47,084 bases of DNA from an uncultured Ruminococcus sp. (GTDB lineage: Bacteria; Bacillota; Clostridia; Oscillospirales; Ruminococcaceae), in assembly GCA_947627445.1 (NCBI GenBank), contig CANQWA010000022.1, positions 1-47,084 of the forward strand, written 5' to 3'. Positions 37,123-45,536 of the stretch are shown piece by piece. Under the pieces are notes generated by a model. It did no database searches, had not been told where the DNA came from, and saw only the letters and a list, made by a program, of their open reading frames with translations. Made by a program: the position numbers and the translations under genes. Positions within the stretch are counted from its first letter, which is position 1, and the number at the start of each line of letters is the position of its first letter.

Positions 37123-37356
37123 ATGAAAAAAACCCAAAGAAGGCTTTCGGCACTGTTTTTCGCTGGAACAATGTTGACAATCAGTGCTTTTGCAAATCGC
37201 ATACCGAAGATCGCCACAGTGAAACGAAATGGTGTCGTCACTGGTGTCAGTGAGGGGACTGCCATCATCACAGCAAATAATAGCCTTTATTCAAAATCGA
37301 TTGCCATTACGGTTAAGGACAACTCGAATGCAGAAGCACCGCCTGTATTGTCCTAG
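37123..37356 (+). pseudogene. Secreted Big_2 (bacterial Ig-like) protein fragment ended by a MITE
   Basis: Good AAGGAGG before ATG 37123, then a signal peptide (KKTQRRLSALFFAGTMLTIS) that joins abruptly to the last strands of a Big_2 domain (VKRNGVVTGVSEGTAIITA). The front of the Big_2 domain is missing, so there is an internal deletion. The reading frame ends at TAG 37354-37356, which is the first triplet of the MITE, so the insertion supplies the stop. Big_2 domains occur in surface and adhesion proteins. The product would be about 77 residues and is unlikely to work. Confidence 0.6.
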
Positions 37357-37518
37357 GGCGTGTTGACGCTAAGCCTAAAACGCATCTTTTTGGCAGAATT
37401 TTACGCGTACTGCGTTGAGAAAACTTGTCGGGCGACAGCCCGCCTGCGTCTTCTCTCCTTGTCTGCACAGAAATTCTGCTCAAAAATCTGCGCTTTATTT
37501 TAGTGTCAACATGCCTTA
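37354..37518. mobile_element. 165-bp MITE-like element, copy B
   Basis: Same length as copy A (128-292), with 16-bp ends that now carry a few mismatches (GTGTCAACATGCCTTA on the right). It interrupts a decayed Big_2 protein gene and lies immediately upstream of the solute-binding lipoprotein fragment. Confidence 0.8.
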
Positions 37519-37536
37519 ATTCAAAAAGAAAGGAAA

Positions 37537-37995
37537 ATGAATTCAATGAGAAAAATGAAAATTATATTATCCGTTATATTGCTTGTAGGAAGCTGTACTT
37601 GGATAGGTTGTTCTTCTAATAACAGTAAAAATCCGTTGGAACTTAAAAGTGAATCTTTGGTTTTGTATAAACCTTTAGGTTCACATGGCGTGTATTTTGA
37701 TAATGCGGTTGCGGCATACCAAAAGTCCTATCCTGATGTCCATGTACAGGTACGAGAGCTTGGAACAAATACTACCGATCCAAATGTATTTCAACAAAGT
37801 TATCATGATCTGAAAGATACACTGACATCTGAATTTATCATTAAAATCAATCATATTACTCCTTCACTTTTTGCGGTTCACATGAAATTTTGGGTTCCAA
37901 CATATCTTCATTTTCAATATAACGGTATGCAGTTAGTGCACTTTTTACCGCACAAACAACGTAATCCTTTTTATCCCAGATTCTTTCCGGAATAA
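37537..37995 (+). pseudogene. Extracellular solute-binding lipoprotein, N-terminal fragment
   Basis: The start (ATG 37537 or 37546 after AAAGGAAA) encodes a lipoprotein signal peptide with the lipobox Cys in IGCSS, then LYKPLGSHGVYFDNAVAAYQ and the PDVHVQVRELG strand, typical of the first lobe of sugar-type (family 1) solute-binding proteins. From about 37836 the frame runs antisense through the end of the next gene and is not native. The rest of the binding protein is lost. It is adjacent to the MITE, which may have promoted the rearrangement. Confidence 0.6.
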
Positions 37996-38281
37996 AAAGA
38001 TTTACGGCATTCCAACCTACCATCACATTGCCGTTGATTCTTTTGCCATACTGCTTAAGTTCTATTCTTGTGGCACAATTATCATACCATAAATCGGCAA
38101 AAAAAGGTGTATCACTCAATCTCCCACCATGAGGAACAAAAAATACATTGCTTTCTCTGTCCGCACACCACTTGGTGTGCTTTGACAAACTTATATAGCC
38201 TTTCCCCAATGGACTTTTTAAATGCATTGAATTAAAAAAAGTATAATCTTTTTCTGGTACAATCTCATAAATAAACGCCAT
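37856..38281 (-). CDS. Hypothetical protein (141 residues)
   Basis: A clear GGAGG site lies 8 nt before ATG 38281 (TTTTGGAGGTTTTATA-ATG), so the longer in-frame start at 38314 is not used. The product is soluble, rich in aromatic residues (IYEIVPEKDYTFFNSMHLKS; FFADLWYDNCATRIELKQYG) and has no domain that I recognise. Its size and isolation fit a small immunity-type protein, but that is a guess. A second short minus-strand gene lies just upstream. Confidence 0.55.
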   Translation of the reverse strand: MAFIYEIVPEKDYTFFNSMHLKSPLGKGYISLSKHTKWCADRESNVFFVPHGGRLSDTPFFADLWYDNCATRIELKQYGKRINGNVMVGWNAVNLFIPERIWDKKDYVVCAVKSALTAYRYIENEDMLEPKISCEPQKVKE

Positions 38282-38320
38282 TATAAAACCTCCAAAAGTA
38301 CACCTTGTATGCACATATTT

Positions 38321-38539
38321 TCAAGTTATTTCTATACAATCAACGAAACCACCCTTTCCGTAAACAACAGTCATCATTACCTTAGCACAGTGGTTCTTCT
38401 TGATTGAATTATCTCTTATCATACCATAAAATAAGAAAAAAATCCAGCATATCATTGAAAACAACAGCATCTTAAATGCAAGGTCATACCTCGATTTACC
38501 ACTGTACACTTCGTTAAAAAGAAGATGGTACATAAGCAT
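38321..38539 (-). CDS. Small hypothetical membrane protein
   Basis: This product of about 72 residues has one hydrophobic helix (FKMLLFSMICWIFFLFYGMI). The start is ATG 38539 or 38533. The longer frame from 38569 contains a TTATAAT -10 promoter (near 38556-38563 on the minus strand) and cannot be the start. It is followed after 39 nt by the 38281 gene, so the two may be cotranscribed. The family is not recognised. Confidence 0.4.
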   Translation of the reverse strand: MLMYHLLFNEVYSGKSRYDLAFKMLLFSMICWIFFLFYGMIRDNSIKKNHCAKVMMTVVYGKGGFVDCIEIT

Positions 38540-38663
38540 CTCTTCTTTTCGTGTCACATTATAACACAAAATTATACTCTGTGCCGGTTTTTGTTGTGAA
38601 CGTGCATTTTCTCGTTGTAACTGGCTAAAAAAGCGGATACATCTTATGCATTCGCCTCAGAAT

Positions 38664-38700
38664 GTCAAAAAAGTCCAGCCGAGCGCTGGACTTTTTTGAC
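38664..38700. terminator. Perfect terminator hairpin
   Basis: GTCAAAAAAGTCCAGC pairs perfectly with GCTGGACTTTTTTGAC. It is T-rich on both strands and so can stop transcription in both directions. Its outer bases repeat the CTTTTTTGACAGGC end found in the 113-bp repeat that follows. Confidence 0.8.
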
Positions 38701-38708
38701 AGGCTGCG

Positions 38709-38821
38709 CCCTCCATGCTCCTTAATGGAGGGCTTTTACTTGCTTTTTCGATATTTATTCCGTTTTTTGAGTCCTTATTTCGTTTCAACTATGCTGAATT
38801 GAGGACTTTTTTGACAGGCTG
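38709..38821 (-). repeat. 113-bp inverted repeat, right arm
   Basis: This is the reverse copy of 33153-33265. It ends 4 nt before the LysR-type box of the oxidoreductase promoter, so the metabolic block starts immediately after this repeat. Confidence 0.85.
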
Positions 38822-38825
38822 AGTT

Positions 38826-38892
38826 ATAGTTTTTATTTATAACTGCTTATTGCTTTCATATATTTGACATTTCAGAAAATATGTGGTATCAT
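38826..38892 (+). promoter_or_regulatory. LysR box and promoter of the 2-oxoacid oxidoreductase operon
   Basis: The box ATAG-N7-TTAT (38826-38840) satisfies T-N11-A. It is followed 23 nt later by TTGACA (38864-38869), a 17-nt spacer and TATCAT (38887-38892). AGGAGA precedes ATG 38933. The spacing is identical to that at 43872 and 45577. Confidence 0.75.
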
Positions 38893-38932
38893 GTAAATCA
38901 TATCAATTCAGTATGATTAGGAGAATGAAACT

Positions 38933-39451
38933 ATGACTGAAATAGTATGGCTTGGGCGTGGCGGTCAGGGTGCATTTACATCTGCAAAGTTGCTTGGAGC
39001 TGCATATACATCAAAAGGCGAGGGGAAATATGCGCTTGCATTTCCATCATTCGGACCGGAAAGACGAGGCGCTCCTGTCAGAGCATTTACAAAGCTAAGT
39101 GATCAACCTGTTCTTGACAGAAGTGAAACGGAAAAGGCAGACTACATTGTAATTCTGGACGAAACGCTTTACAACGGTAATCTGAATAAACTCCTGAAAG
39201 AAAACGGGAAAATCATCATGAATTCTAAAACAGCTTTGGGAAATGATATGATTTCTTTTGATGCTGACAGCATTGCAAAAGAATTAAAATGCCCTGTTGT
39301 AAATACAATTATGATTGGCGTATTATCTGCCATTTCCGGTATAGTCCATACGGAAAATATTATATTTGCCATTGAACACTATATGCCGAAAAAGCTTCAC
39401 GAAAAGAATATCAATGTCGTGAGAAAAGCTGTCGGGGAGGTTTTGAAATGA
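38933..39451 (+). CDS. 2-oxoacid:ferredoxin oxidoreductase, gamma subunit
   Basis: This 172-residue subunit begins with the family motif IVWLGRGGQGAFTSAKLLG and has FPSFGPERRGAPV near residue 40. In four-subunit pyruvate/isovalerate/arylpyruvate:ferredoxin oxidoreductases this domain helps bind CoA. The order here, gamma-delta-alpha-beta with overlapping or touching ends, is classic. The stop overlaps the delta start by 4 nt. The genes are intact. The substrate cannot be fixed from this subunit. Confidence 0.9.
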   Translation: MTEIVWLGRGGQGAFTSAKLLGAAYTSKGEGKYALAFPSFGPERRGAPVRAFTKLSDQPVLDRSETEKADYIVILDETLYNGNLNKLLKENGKIIMNSKTALGNDMISFDADSIAKELKCPVVNTIMIGVLSAISGIVHTENIIFAIEHYMPKKLHEKNINVVRKAVGEVLK

Positions 39452-39738
39452 AGCCATATTTAAGGGCGAAAACAACATTTGGATTTCATGATGTACCCGA
39501 AAATACTTGCTTTGAGGCAGGTTATCTTGTCACGGAAAACAGCGGCTGGAGAAGTATTCGCCCTGTTATTCATCATGAAAAATGCACAGGCTGTATGCAG
39601 TGTTATCTGTATTGCCCTGACGGTGTAATTGCCATAGAAGATAAAAAAGCAGTGATAGATGACAAATTTTGCAAGGGTTGCGGAATCTGCTCGAAAATCT
39701 GTAAAGCAGGAGCGATTGAAATGGAGGCGGAAAAATAA
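39448..39738 (+). CDS. 2-oxoacid:ferredoxin oxidoreductase, delta (ferredoxin) subunit
   Basis: This 96-residue protein carries two [4Fe-4S] motifs, CTGCMQCYLYCPDG and CKGCGICSKICKAGAI, at about residues 48-61 and 74-90. It passes electrons between the thiamine centre and free ferredoxin. It overlaps gamma by ATGA and shares its stop/start (TAATG) with alpha. Confidence 0.92.
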   Translation: MKPYLRAKTTFGFHDVPENTCFEAGYLVTENSGWRSIRPVIHHEKCTGCMQCYLYCPDGVIAIEDKKAVIDDKFCKGCGICSKICKAGAIEMEAEK

Positions 39739-40901
39739 TGGCAAAGAAATTTTTATCTGGAGATGAAGCCTTTGCAGAAGGAATCCGCCTTGCAAGACCG
39801 GAAGTCATATCCGCATATCCCATAACGCCGCAGACTATTGTTGTGGAAAAGCTTTCGGAAATGGTCGAGAATAAAAGCTTGGACAGTGCGTTTATTCATG
39901 TGGAATCTGAGCATTCTGCGCTCTCCTGTGCAATGGGTGCTTCTGCGGCAGGCGTTCGTGCGTTTACAGCAACCTCATCGCAGGGACTTTTATATATGGT
40001 TGAATGCTTGTATTATGCGTCAGGAGGAAGATTCCCCATTGTTATGATGAATGCTAACCGCTCTACCGCTTTGCCGTGGAATATCTACGGCGATCAGCGT
40101 GACAGTCTTTCGCAGCTTGACAGTGGCTGGATTCAGGCTTATGCAGAAAATGCACAGGAATCCCTTGACCTTGCTCTGATGAGCTATTATATTGCGGAAA
40201 ATGAGAAAGTTTCCACGCCCTTTATGGTGAATCTGGATGGATTTATTTTAACTCATACATATGAAGAAGTTGATATTCCCACACAGGAACAAGCGGATAC
40301 TTTTCTGCCAAAATATGAAACCGATAACAAGCTTGACCTGGATGCTCCAAAGAATATGGCATTTTCAGCAGGTCCGGAACACAACTATATATTCAAATAC
40401 AAAGAGCACATCGGCATGAAAAATTCTGTTTCGGTAATCCAAGAGGCGGAGAAAAAATTTTCAGAAAATTTTGGCAGAAATTATTCCGGACTGATTGACG
40501 CCTATCAAACAAAAGATGCTGATTATATCATCGTAACACTTGGCAGTATTGCAGGACTTTGCAGAGAAACCGCAGACAAACTCCGTAAAAAGGGAATCAA
40601 GGCAGGGGTATTGCGTATCCGGTATATGCGTCCATTTCCCGCAAAGGAAATTGCCGAATCTGTGAAATATGCAAAAGCCATTGCTGTACTCGAAAAAGAC
40701 ATCTCTTTCGGAAACGAGGGTGCCGTATTCACAAACGTAAATTCAGCGCTTTATACGGAGCAAGTAAGCGTACTGTCCTATAATTTCATAGGTGGTCTTG
40801 GGGGGAGAAATATTTCCGAATCTGATATTGAACATATCTATGCAGAAATTCAAAGAGGAACCAAAAAAGTCAATTTCATGGGAATCGAGGTGGCTGAATA
40901 A
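39738..40901 (+). CDS. 2-oxoacid:ferredoxin oxidoreductase, alpha subunit
   Basis: This 387-residue alpha subunit shows EAFAEGIRLARPEVISAYPI followed by TPQT, the FIHVESEHSALSCAMGASAA motif of the pyrimidine/CoA-binding domain, and a late LRIRYMRPFPAKEI. It pairs with beta to form the thiamine-diphosphate active site. The enzyme interconverts a 2-oxoacid plus CoA with acyl-CoA, CO2 and reduced ferredoxin. Its neighbours (aminotransferase, acyl/aryl-CoA ligase) suggest a branched-chain or aryl 2-oxoacid rather than pyruvate. The stop overlaps the beta ATG. Confidence 0.92.
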   Translation: MAKKFLSGDEAFAEGIRLARPEVISAYPITPQTIVVEKLSEMVENKSLDSAFIHVESEHSALSCAMGASAAGVRAFTATSSQGLLYMVECLYYASGGRFPIVMMNANRSTALPWNIYGDQRDSLSQLDSGWIQAYAENAQESLDLALMSYYIAENEKVSTPFMVNLDGFILTHTYEEVDIPTQEQADTFLPKYETDNKLDLDAPKNMAFSAGPEHNYIFKYKEHIGMKNSVSVIQEAEKKFSENFGRNYSGLIDAYQTKDADYIIVTLGSIAGLCRETADKLRKKGIKAGVLRIRYMRPFPAKEIAESVKYAKAIAVLEKDISFGNEGAVFTNVNSALYTEQVSVLSYNFIGGLGGRNISESDIEHIYAEIQRGTKKVNFMGIEVAE

Positions 40902-41788
40902 TGGCAATAACAGCAAAGACGCTTTGTAAAGACGAGTTTTTTTACGGACATAAAGCTTGTGCCGGCTGCGGAGGAAGTCTTGCGGTCAGAAATGCATTGA
41001 AAGTACTTGGAAAAAATGCAGTTGCCGTACTTCCGGCAGGCTGTATGTCAGCAGTGGGATTCAATTTTCCGCAGCTTTGCTTTGCGAATAATGCGATCAT
41101 TTCTACATTTGCCGGAACAGCGTCTATGCTGACTGGAATTGAAGCTGGTTTACGCAGACGCGGCATAACAGATTTCACAGCTGTTGGCTTTGCCGGTGAT
41201 GGTGGAACAGCTGATATTGGCATTCAGGCACTTTCCGGTGCAATCGACAGAAATGACAATATGATTTATATTTGCTATGATAATGAAGCTTACATGAATA
41301 CAGGGATTCAGAAAAGCGGACTGACACCTTTCGGTGCAAAGACGACGACCACTCCTGCAGGTGAAAATATCAGAGGAAATATTCGTCCTAAGAAGAATAT
41401 GTTTGAAATTGTGGCTGCTCATGATATTCCCTATGCTGCAACGGCAACAGTCGGATATATGACGGATTTTCTGAATAAGGTGGAAAAGGCTTCAAAGATA
41501 AAAGGCACAAAATATATCCATGTGATTGCACCTTGTCCTACAGGCTGGGGCATTCCGGTTAGCGATACGGTAGAGATTGCAAAAGAAATTGTGGACTGCG
41601 GTCTTTGGTATCTTGCGGAATATGAAAAGGGAGTGTATCATATCACGTATCAGCCAAAGGAATTGACAAGTGTTTCGGATTATATCAGAAAGCAGGGCAG
41701 ATTCAGACACCTAACAGATGCGGATATTGAAATGATCATAAATTCCCGGAATCAGAAGTGGGAGAAAATCAGAAAGGAATGGGCTTAA
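40901..41788 (+). CDS. 2-oxoacid:ferredoxin oxidoreductase, beta (thiamine) subunit
   Basis: This 295-residue subunit has the thiamine-diphosphate motif GDGGTADIGIQALSGAIDRN with DNEAYMNTG downstream, and the Cys pair HKACAGCGGSLAVRNAL that helps hold an Fe-S cluster. IRKQGRFRHL near the C-terminus fits the family. Intact. The next gene starts 3 nt after the stop, so the aminotransferase is part of the same transcript. Confidence 0.92.
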   Translation: MAITAKTLCKDEFFYGHKACAGCGGSLAVRNALKVLGKNAVAVLPAGCMSAVGFNFPQLCFANNAIISTFAGTASMLTGIEAGLRRRGITDFTAVGFAGDGGTADIGIQALSGAIDRNDNMIYICYDNEAYMNTGIQKSGLTPFGAKTTTTPAGENIRGNIRPKKNMFEIVAAHDIPYAATATVGYMTDFLNKVEKASKIKGTKYIHVIAPCPTGWGIPVSDTVEIAKEIVDCGLWYLAEYEKGVYHITYQPKELTSVSDYIRKQGRFRHLTDADIEMIINSRNQKWEKIRKEWA

Positions 41789-41790
41789 TT

Positions 41791-42960
41791 ATGCCGATTT
41801 TATCAGACAGAACCGCAGGATTTACAGATTCTGTGATAAGAAGAATGACGAGAATTTCCAATCAATATGGAGCAGTAAATCTTTCACAGGGTTTCCCGGA
41901 TTTTGAACCACCGATAGAGATACTGGACAGACTTGCAGAAGTTACAAAAGAAGATTATCACCAGTATTCCATCACATGGGGTGCGCAGAATTTTCGTGAA
42001 GCGTTGGCAAAAAAATACGAGCATTTTTCTGGCAAAGCTGTTGATCCCAACAGCGAAATTGTAGTGACCTGCGGCAGTACGGAAGCTATGATGGCTGCCA
42101 TGATGAGCGTGACAAATCCTGGGGATAAAGTTATTGTATTTTCGCCGTTTTATGAAAATTATGGAGCGGATACGATTCTTTCGGGAGCAGAACCGATTTA
42201 TGTTCCGCTTGTTCCGCCGGAATTCCATTTTGATGTGGACGTTCTGGAAACGGCTTTCAAGCAGAATCCAAAAGCAATCATTGTCTGCAATCCGTCAAAT
42301 CCGTGCGGTAAAGTTTTTACACGGAAAGAACTTGAGATCATTGCAGACCTTGCGAAAAAATATGATACATTTGTCATCACTGACGAAGTTTACGAGCATA
42401 TTCTTTATGCGCCAAATGTGCATACATATATGGCAACATTGCCCGATATGTGGGAGAGAACGATTCAGTGCAGTTCGTTGTCGAAAACGTACTCGATAAC
42501 AGGCTGGCGGCTGGGATATGTGATTGCACCGCCGCATATTATTGACACTGTCAAAAAAGTACACGATTTTCTGACGGTCGGTGCTGCTGCTCCGCTGCAG
42601 GAAGCCGCTGTGACGGGACTGAATTTCGGCGATGACTATTATCAGGACTTGCAGGAAAAGTATACGGAAAAACGCCGTCTTTTCTTAAAAGGACTTGATG
42701 ACATAGAGATGCCGCATACCGTTTCGCAGGGAGCATACTATATTCTTCTTGACATTTCTGAATTTGGGTATGAAAGCGACCTTGAATTCTGTGAAGTCCT
42801 TGCAAGAGATGTCGGTGTGGGAGCAGTTCCGGGTTCAAGCTTTTTCAAGGAGAATGAAAACAGGTACATCAGATTCCATTTTGCCAAGAAGAATGAAACG
42901 CTGCATGAAGCGTTAAACAGATTGTCCGAGATTCGGAAAAAGATAAAACCGAGGAAGTGA
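41791..42960 (+). CDS. Class I/II PLP-dependent aminotransferase
   Basis: This 389-residue fold-type I aminotransferase contains NLSQGFPDFEPP, CGSTEAMMAAMM, the CNPSNPCGKVFTRKEL loop, TDEVYEHILY, and the PLP lysine in SSLSKTYSITGWRLGY. It is in the group of aspartate/aromatic/methionine-type aminotransferases; the donor and acceptor cannot be told apart by eye. ATG 41791 was chosen because AAGGAATGGG lies just upstream and an earlier in-frame start would overlap the beta subunit. In this operon it would convert the 2-oxoacid made by the oxidoreductase into an amino acid, or the reverse. Confidence 0.9.
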   Translation: MPILSDRTAGFTDSVIRRMTRISNQYGAVNLSQGFPDFEPPIEILDRLAEVTKEDYHQYSITWGAQNFREALAKKYEHFSGKAVDPNSEIVVTCGSTEAMMAAMMSVTNPGDKVIVFSPFYENYGADTILSGAEPIYVPLVPPEFHFDVDVLETAFKQNPKAIIVCNPSNPCGKVFTRKELEIIADLAKKYDTFVITDEVYEHILYAPNVHTYMATLPDMWERTIQCSSLSKTYSITGWRLGYVIAPPHIIDTVKKVHDFLTVGAAAPLQEAAVTGLNFGDDYYQDLQEKYTEKRRLFLKGLDDIEMPHTVSQGAYYILLDISEFGYESDLEFCEVLARDVGVGAVPGSSFFKENENRYIRFHFAKKNETLHEALNRLSEIRKKIKPRK

Positions 42961-42964
42961 TGTT

Positions 42965-43864
42965 ATGACGTTACAGCAATTGAATTATGCCATTGTTATC
43001 AGTGATGTGGGTTCCATGAATAAGGCAGCTGAGCAGTTATATATTGCTCAGCCATCGCTGACTGCTGCAATCAAGGAACTTGAAAAGGAAATAGGCATAA
43101 CGATTTTTAACCGTGGAGCAAGAGGAATTACGCTGACTGCCGACGGATCGGAATTTATCAAATATGCAAGGCAGGTTTATCAGCAGTACGAAAATTTGCA
43201 GGAAAAATATATAGGCGGAGGACTGAAACGCAAGTTCGGCGTATCAACGCAGCATTATTCCTTCGCCGTGCAGGCTTTTGTGGAAATGGTAAAGGAATTC
43301 AATACCCATGAATATGAATTTGCCATCAGGGAAACCAAGACATCCAATGTGATATATGATGTAAGCTCACTCAAAAGTGAAATCGGAATCATCTATCTCA
43401 GCAATTTTAATCGACAAGTTATCAAAAAGCTGCTTGAGTCGAATCACCTTGAATTTCATCATTTGATCGACTGCGATATTTTTGCCTATCTCTGGAAAGA
43501 TCATCCGATTGCCCAAAAGCCGTTCGTCAGCATTGATGAACTGAAGGAATATCCATGTCTGACTTTTGAACAGGGGGATAAAAGTTCCTTTTATTTTGCG
43601 GAGGAAATCATAGACACGGCGGATTTTTCAAGAGTCATTAAGGCTTCCGACAGATGTACGATGCTGAATTTGATGAAAGGATTGAACGGCTATACTTTTT
43701 GTTCGGGAATTATTTGTCATGAACTCAACGGTTCGGAGTATATAGCTGTTCCGATAAAAGACGCTACGGATCAAATGGAAATCGGCTATATTACCAGAAA
43801 AAATATGATCATCAGCGATATTGCAAAGATATATATCGAAAAGATAGAACCCTTTTTGCAGTAA
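42965..43864 (+). CDS. LysR-family transcriptional regulator
   Basis: This 299-residue protein has the LysR helix-turn-helix start (TLQQLNYAIVISDVGSMNKA; AAEQLYIAQPSLTAAIKELE; GITIFNRGARGITLT) and a two-lobe effector domain. It is the last gene of the oxidoreductase-aminotransferase operon (4-nt gap), so it would be co-induced with it. Three matching palindromes that fit the LysR T-N11-A rule lie at the same distance from the promoters of this operon, the ligase and the transporter, making it their likely activator. The effector is probably the imported acid or a pathway intermediate. Confidence 0.92.
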   Translation: MTLQQLNYAIVISDVGSMNKAAEQLYIAQPSLTAAIKELEKEIGITIFNRGARGITLTADGSEFIKYARQVYQQYENLQEKYIGGGLKRKFGVSTQHYSFAVQAFVEMVKEFNTHEYEFAIRETKTSNVIYDVSSLKSEIGIIYLSNFNRQVIKKLLESNHLEFHHLIDCDIFAYLWKDHPIAQKPFVSIDELKEYPCLTFEQGDKSSFYFAEEIIDTADFSRVIKASDRCTMLNLMKGLNGYTFCSGIICHELNGSEYIAVPIKDATDQMEIGYITRKNMIISDIAKIYIEKIEPFLQ

Positions 43865-43871
43865 TCTGGCT

Positions 43872-43938
43872 ATAGTCATTTTCTATTGCTTGTTATCACT
43901 AATCTATAGTAGACAGATAGGAAAAGTAGTGATATAAT
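43872..43938 (+). promoter_or_regulatory. paaK: LysR box and promoter of the PaaK-family ligase gene
   Basis: The box ATAG-N7-CTAT (43872-43886) is followed by 23 nt, TAGACA (43910-43915), 17 nt and TATAAT (43933-43938). ATAG motifs also flank the -35 (ATAGTAGACAGATAG), a likely activation half-site, and TATCACTA/TAGTGATA arms enclose it. Confidence 0.8.
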
Positions 43939-43988
43939 AAATGCAGAACAGCAGAGATGCTGAACAGATGATAACGGAGGTAATAGCA

Positions 43989-45341
43989 ATGTGCAATAGA
44001 ATTCATCAGAACCCGAATGATCCATACTGGGATGAGGCTCTTGAAACCATGCCTCGTGAGGAACTGGAACAGAAGCAGCTTGAAGATTTGAAGGAAATCG
44101 TAAAATTTGCCTATGAAAATGCGCCATACTATAAGCGCTCATTTGATGCCGCAGGCGTGAAGCCGGAGGACATTCAGACATTGGCAGATATTCAGAAGTT
44201 TCCGTTTATCAACAAAACAACGCAGCGTGATACGCAGGGCGTAGGTTCGTTTTTGGGTGAGCTTGCTGCTGTTCCGGAGGAGGATGTTGTTTTTGTTTCT
44301 ACTTCGTCCGGTTCAACCGGAGTGCCGACAATGAGTCCGTTTACCAAACAGGATTTCGATGAATTTCAGGATACGGAAAGCCGCTGGTTTTGGCAGGTCG
44401 GAATGAGACCGAAAGACAGATATGTCCATGCACTGAATTTTTCGCTTTATGTTGGAGGTCCTGATGTAATCGGTGCGCAGAATCTTGGAGCACTCTGTAT
44501 CTGGGGTGGAACACTTCCCAGCGAAAGACTTTTATTTATTCTGAAAACCTATCAGCCGACGATCATCTGGACCAGTCCGTCTTATGCATGGCAGCTTGGC
44601 GAAAAGGCAAAGAAAGCAGGTATAGACCCGAAGAGAGATTTATCTATTAGGAAGATTATCGTTGCTGGCGAGCTTGGCGGCTCTATTGACGCTACCAGAA
44701 AAGCCATTGAAGAACTCTGGGGCGCAGAGGTATACGATTTCTATGGTTTGTCTGATATTTTCGGTGCTTGCGCTGCACAGTGCGAATATCATGATGGATT
44801 ACATATTGCTGAAAATCATATTCTTGTGGAAACGGTTGATATTCACACGGGCGAAGTCCTTCCCGATGGAGAAGTTGGTGAGCTTGTATTTACCACGCTT
44901 CGCAAGCACGCAAGACCGCTGATCCGTTTCAAGACGGGCGACATTGGACGTATCGACAAAACGCCTTGCAAATGCGGCAGAACACATGGAAGAATCCATA
45001 TTCTCGGCAGAAAGGACGATATGTTTATCGTTTCGGCTGTCAATGTTTTCCCCAGTGACATTGAAGCAGTTATCCGTGAACTTGACGGCGTGACAGGGGA
45101 GTACCTGATCCGGATTTTTGAAAAGGACTTCACCTGCAAGTATTCCGTTGAAATCGAAAAGACTGCCGACAATACAGCTCCAGACGAAGCAATAGCCGAA
45201 AAGGTTTCCAACGCACTGAAAGCAAGAATCGGCGTGAAGCCTTATAAAGTTGTGGTTCATGAAGACGGCGGACTTGATACTCGTTCCGAGCATAAGTCTA
45301 AGAGAATCATAGATGAACGCAAGCTGGATTACAGCATCTAA
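43989..45341 (+). CDS. paaK: PaaK-family (phenylacetate-type) acyl/aryl-CoA ligase
   Basis: This 450-residue adenylate-forming enzyme shows the PaaK layout: the N-terminal FAYENAPYYKRSFDAAGV, the P-loop STSSGSTGVPTMSPFT, YDFYGLSDIFG, RFKTGDIGRI, and a CKCGR motif. It would make aryl- or acyl-CoA from the free acid, ATP and CoA, giving AMP. ACGGAGGT before ATG 43989 sets the start; the in-frame ATG at 43941 lies only 3 nt after the -10. With the ferredoxin oxidoreductase and aminotransferase it can complete acid to CoA-ester to 2-oxoacid to amino acid. Phenylacetate is the prime candidate, but branched short acids or indole/4-hydroxyphenyl acids are possible. Confidence 0.88.
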   Translation: MCNRIHQNPNDPYWDEALETMPREELEQKQLEDLKEIVKFAYENAPYYKRSFDAAGVKPEDIQTLADIQKFPFINKTTQRDTQGVGSFLGELAAVPEEDVVFVSTSSGSTGVPTMSPFTKQDFDEFQDTESRWFWQVGMRPKDRYVHALNFSLYVGGPDVIGAQNLGALCIWGGTLPSERLLFILKTYQPTIIWTSPSYAWQLGEKAKKAGIDPKRDLSIRKIIVAGELGGSIDATRKAIEELWGAEVYDFYGLSDIFGACAAQCEYHDGLHIAENHILVETVDIHTGEVLPDGEVGELVFTTLRKHARPLIRFKTGDIGRIDKTPCKCGRTHGRIHILGRKDDMFIVSAVNVFPSDIEAVIRELDGVTGEYLIRIFEKDFTCKYSVEIEKTADNTAPDEAIAEKVSNALKARIGVKPYKVVVHEDGGLDTRSEHKSKRIIDERKLDYSI

Positions 45342-45352
45342 GAACTTGTTCT

Positions 45353-45518
45353 CATACTACTCCTCCAAAATTCGATAGAATATCGGATTTTTGCGAAACG
45401 TCTGCTGCGCAGGCACCAATCGGCTTTGCCGATTGCCGTCTCATACCATTCTCTACGCCGCCTGCGGCGGCACAATTCCAATAGATAAATTTATCGGAAT
45501 GAAGAGGATTGGTATAAT
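45353..45518. repeat. 166-bp dispersed element with imperfect inverted ends
   Basis: The ends CATACTACTCCTCCAAAATT and, in reverse, TTATACCAATCCTCTTCATT form an imperfect inverted repeat. An internally deleted copy lies at 36658-36717. The interior contains palindromic pieces (CAATCGGCTTTGCCGATTG; CGCCGCCTGCGGCGG). No coding capacity. It behaves like a MITE or a structured intergenic repeat placed between the ligase stop and its terminator. Confidence 0.6.
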
Positions 45519-45536
45519 GATTTGAAAAAACAGATT

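Noticed and set aside
39169-42838. Minus-strand frames opposite the oxidoreductase and aminotransferase genes
   Set aside because: Shadows of well-supported plus-strand genes with family motifs throughout.
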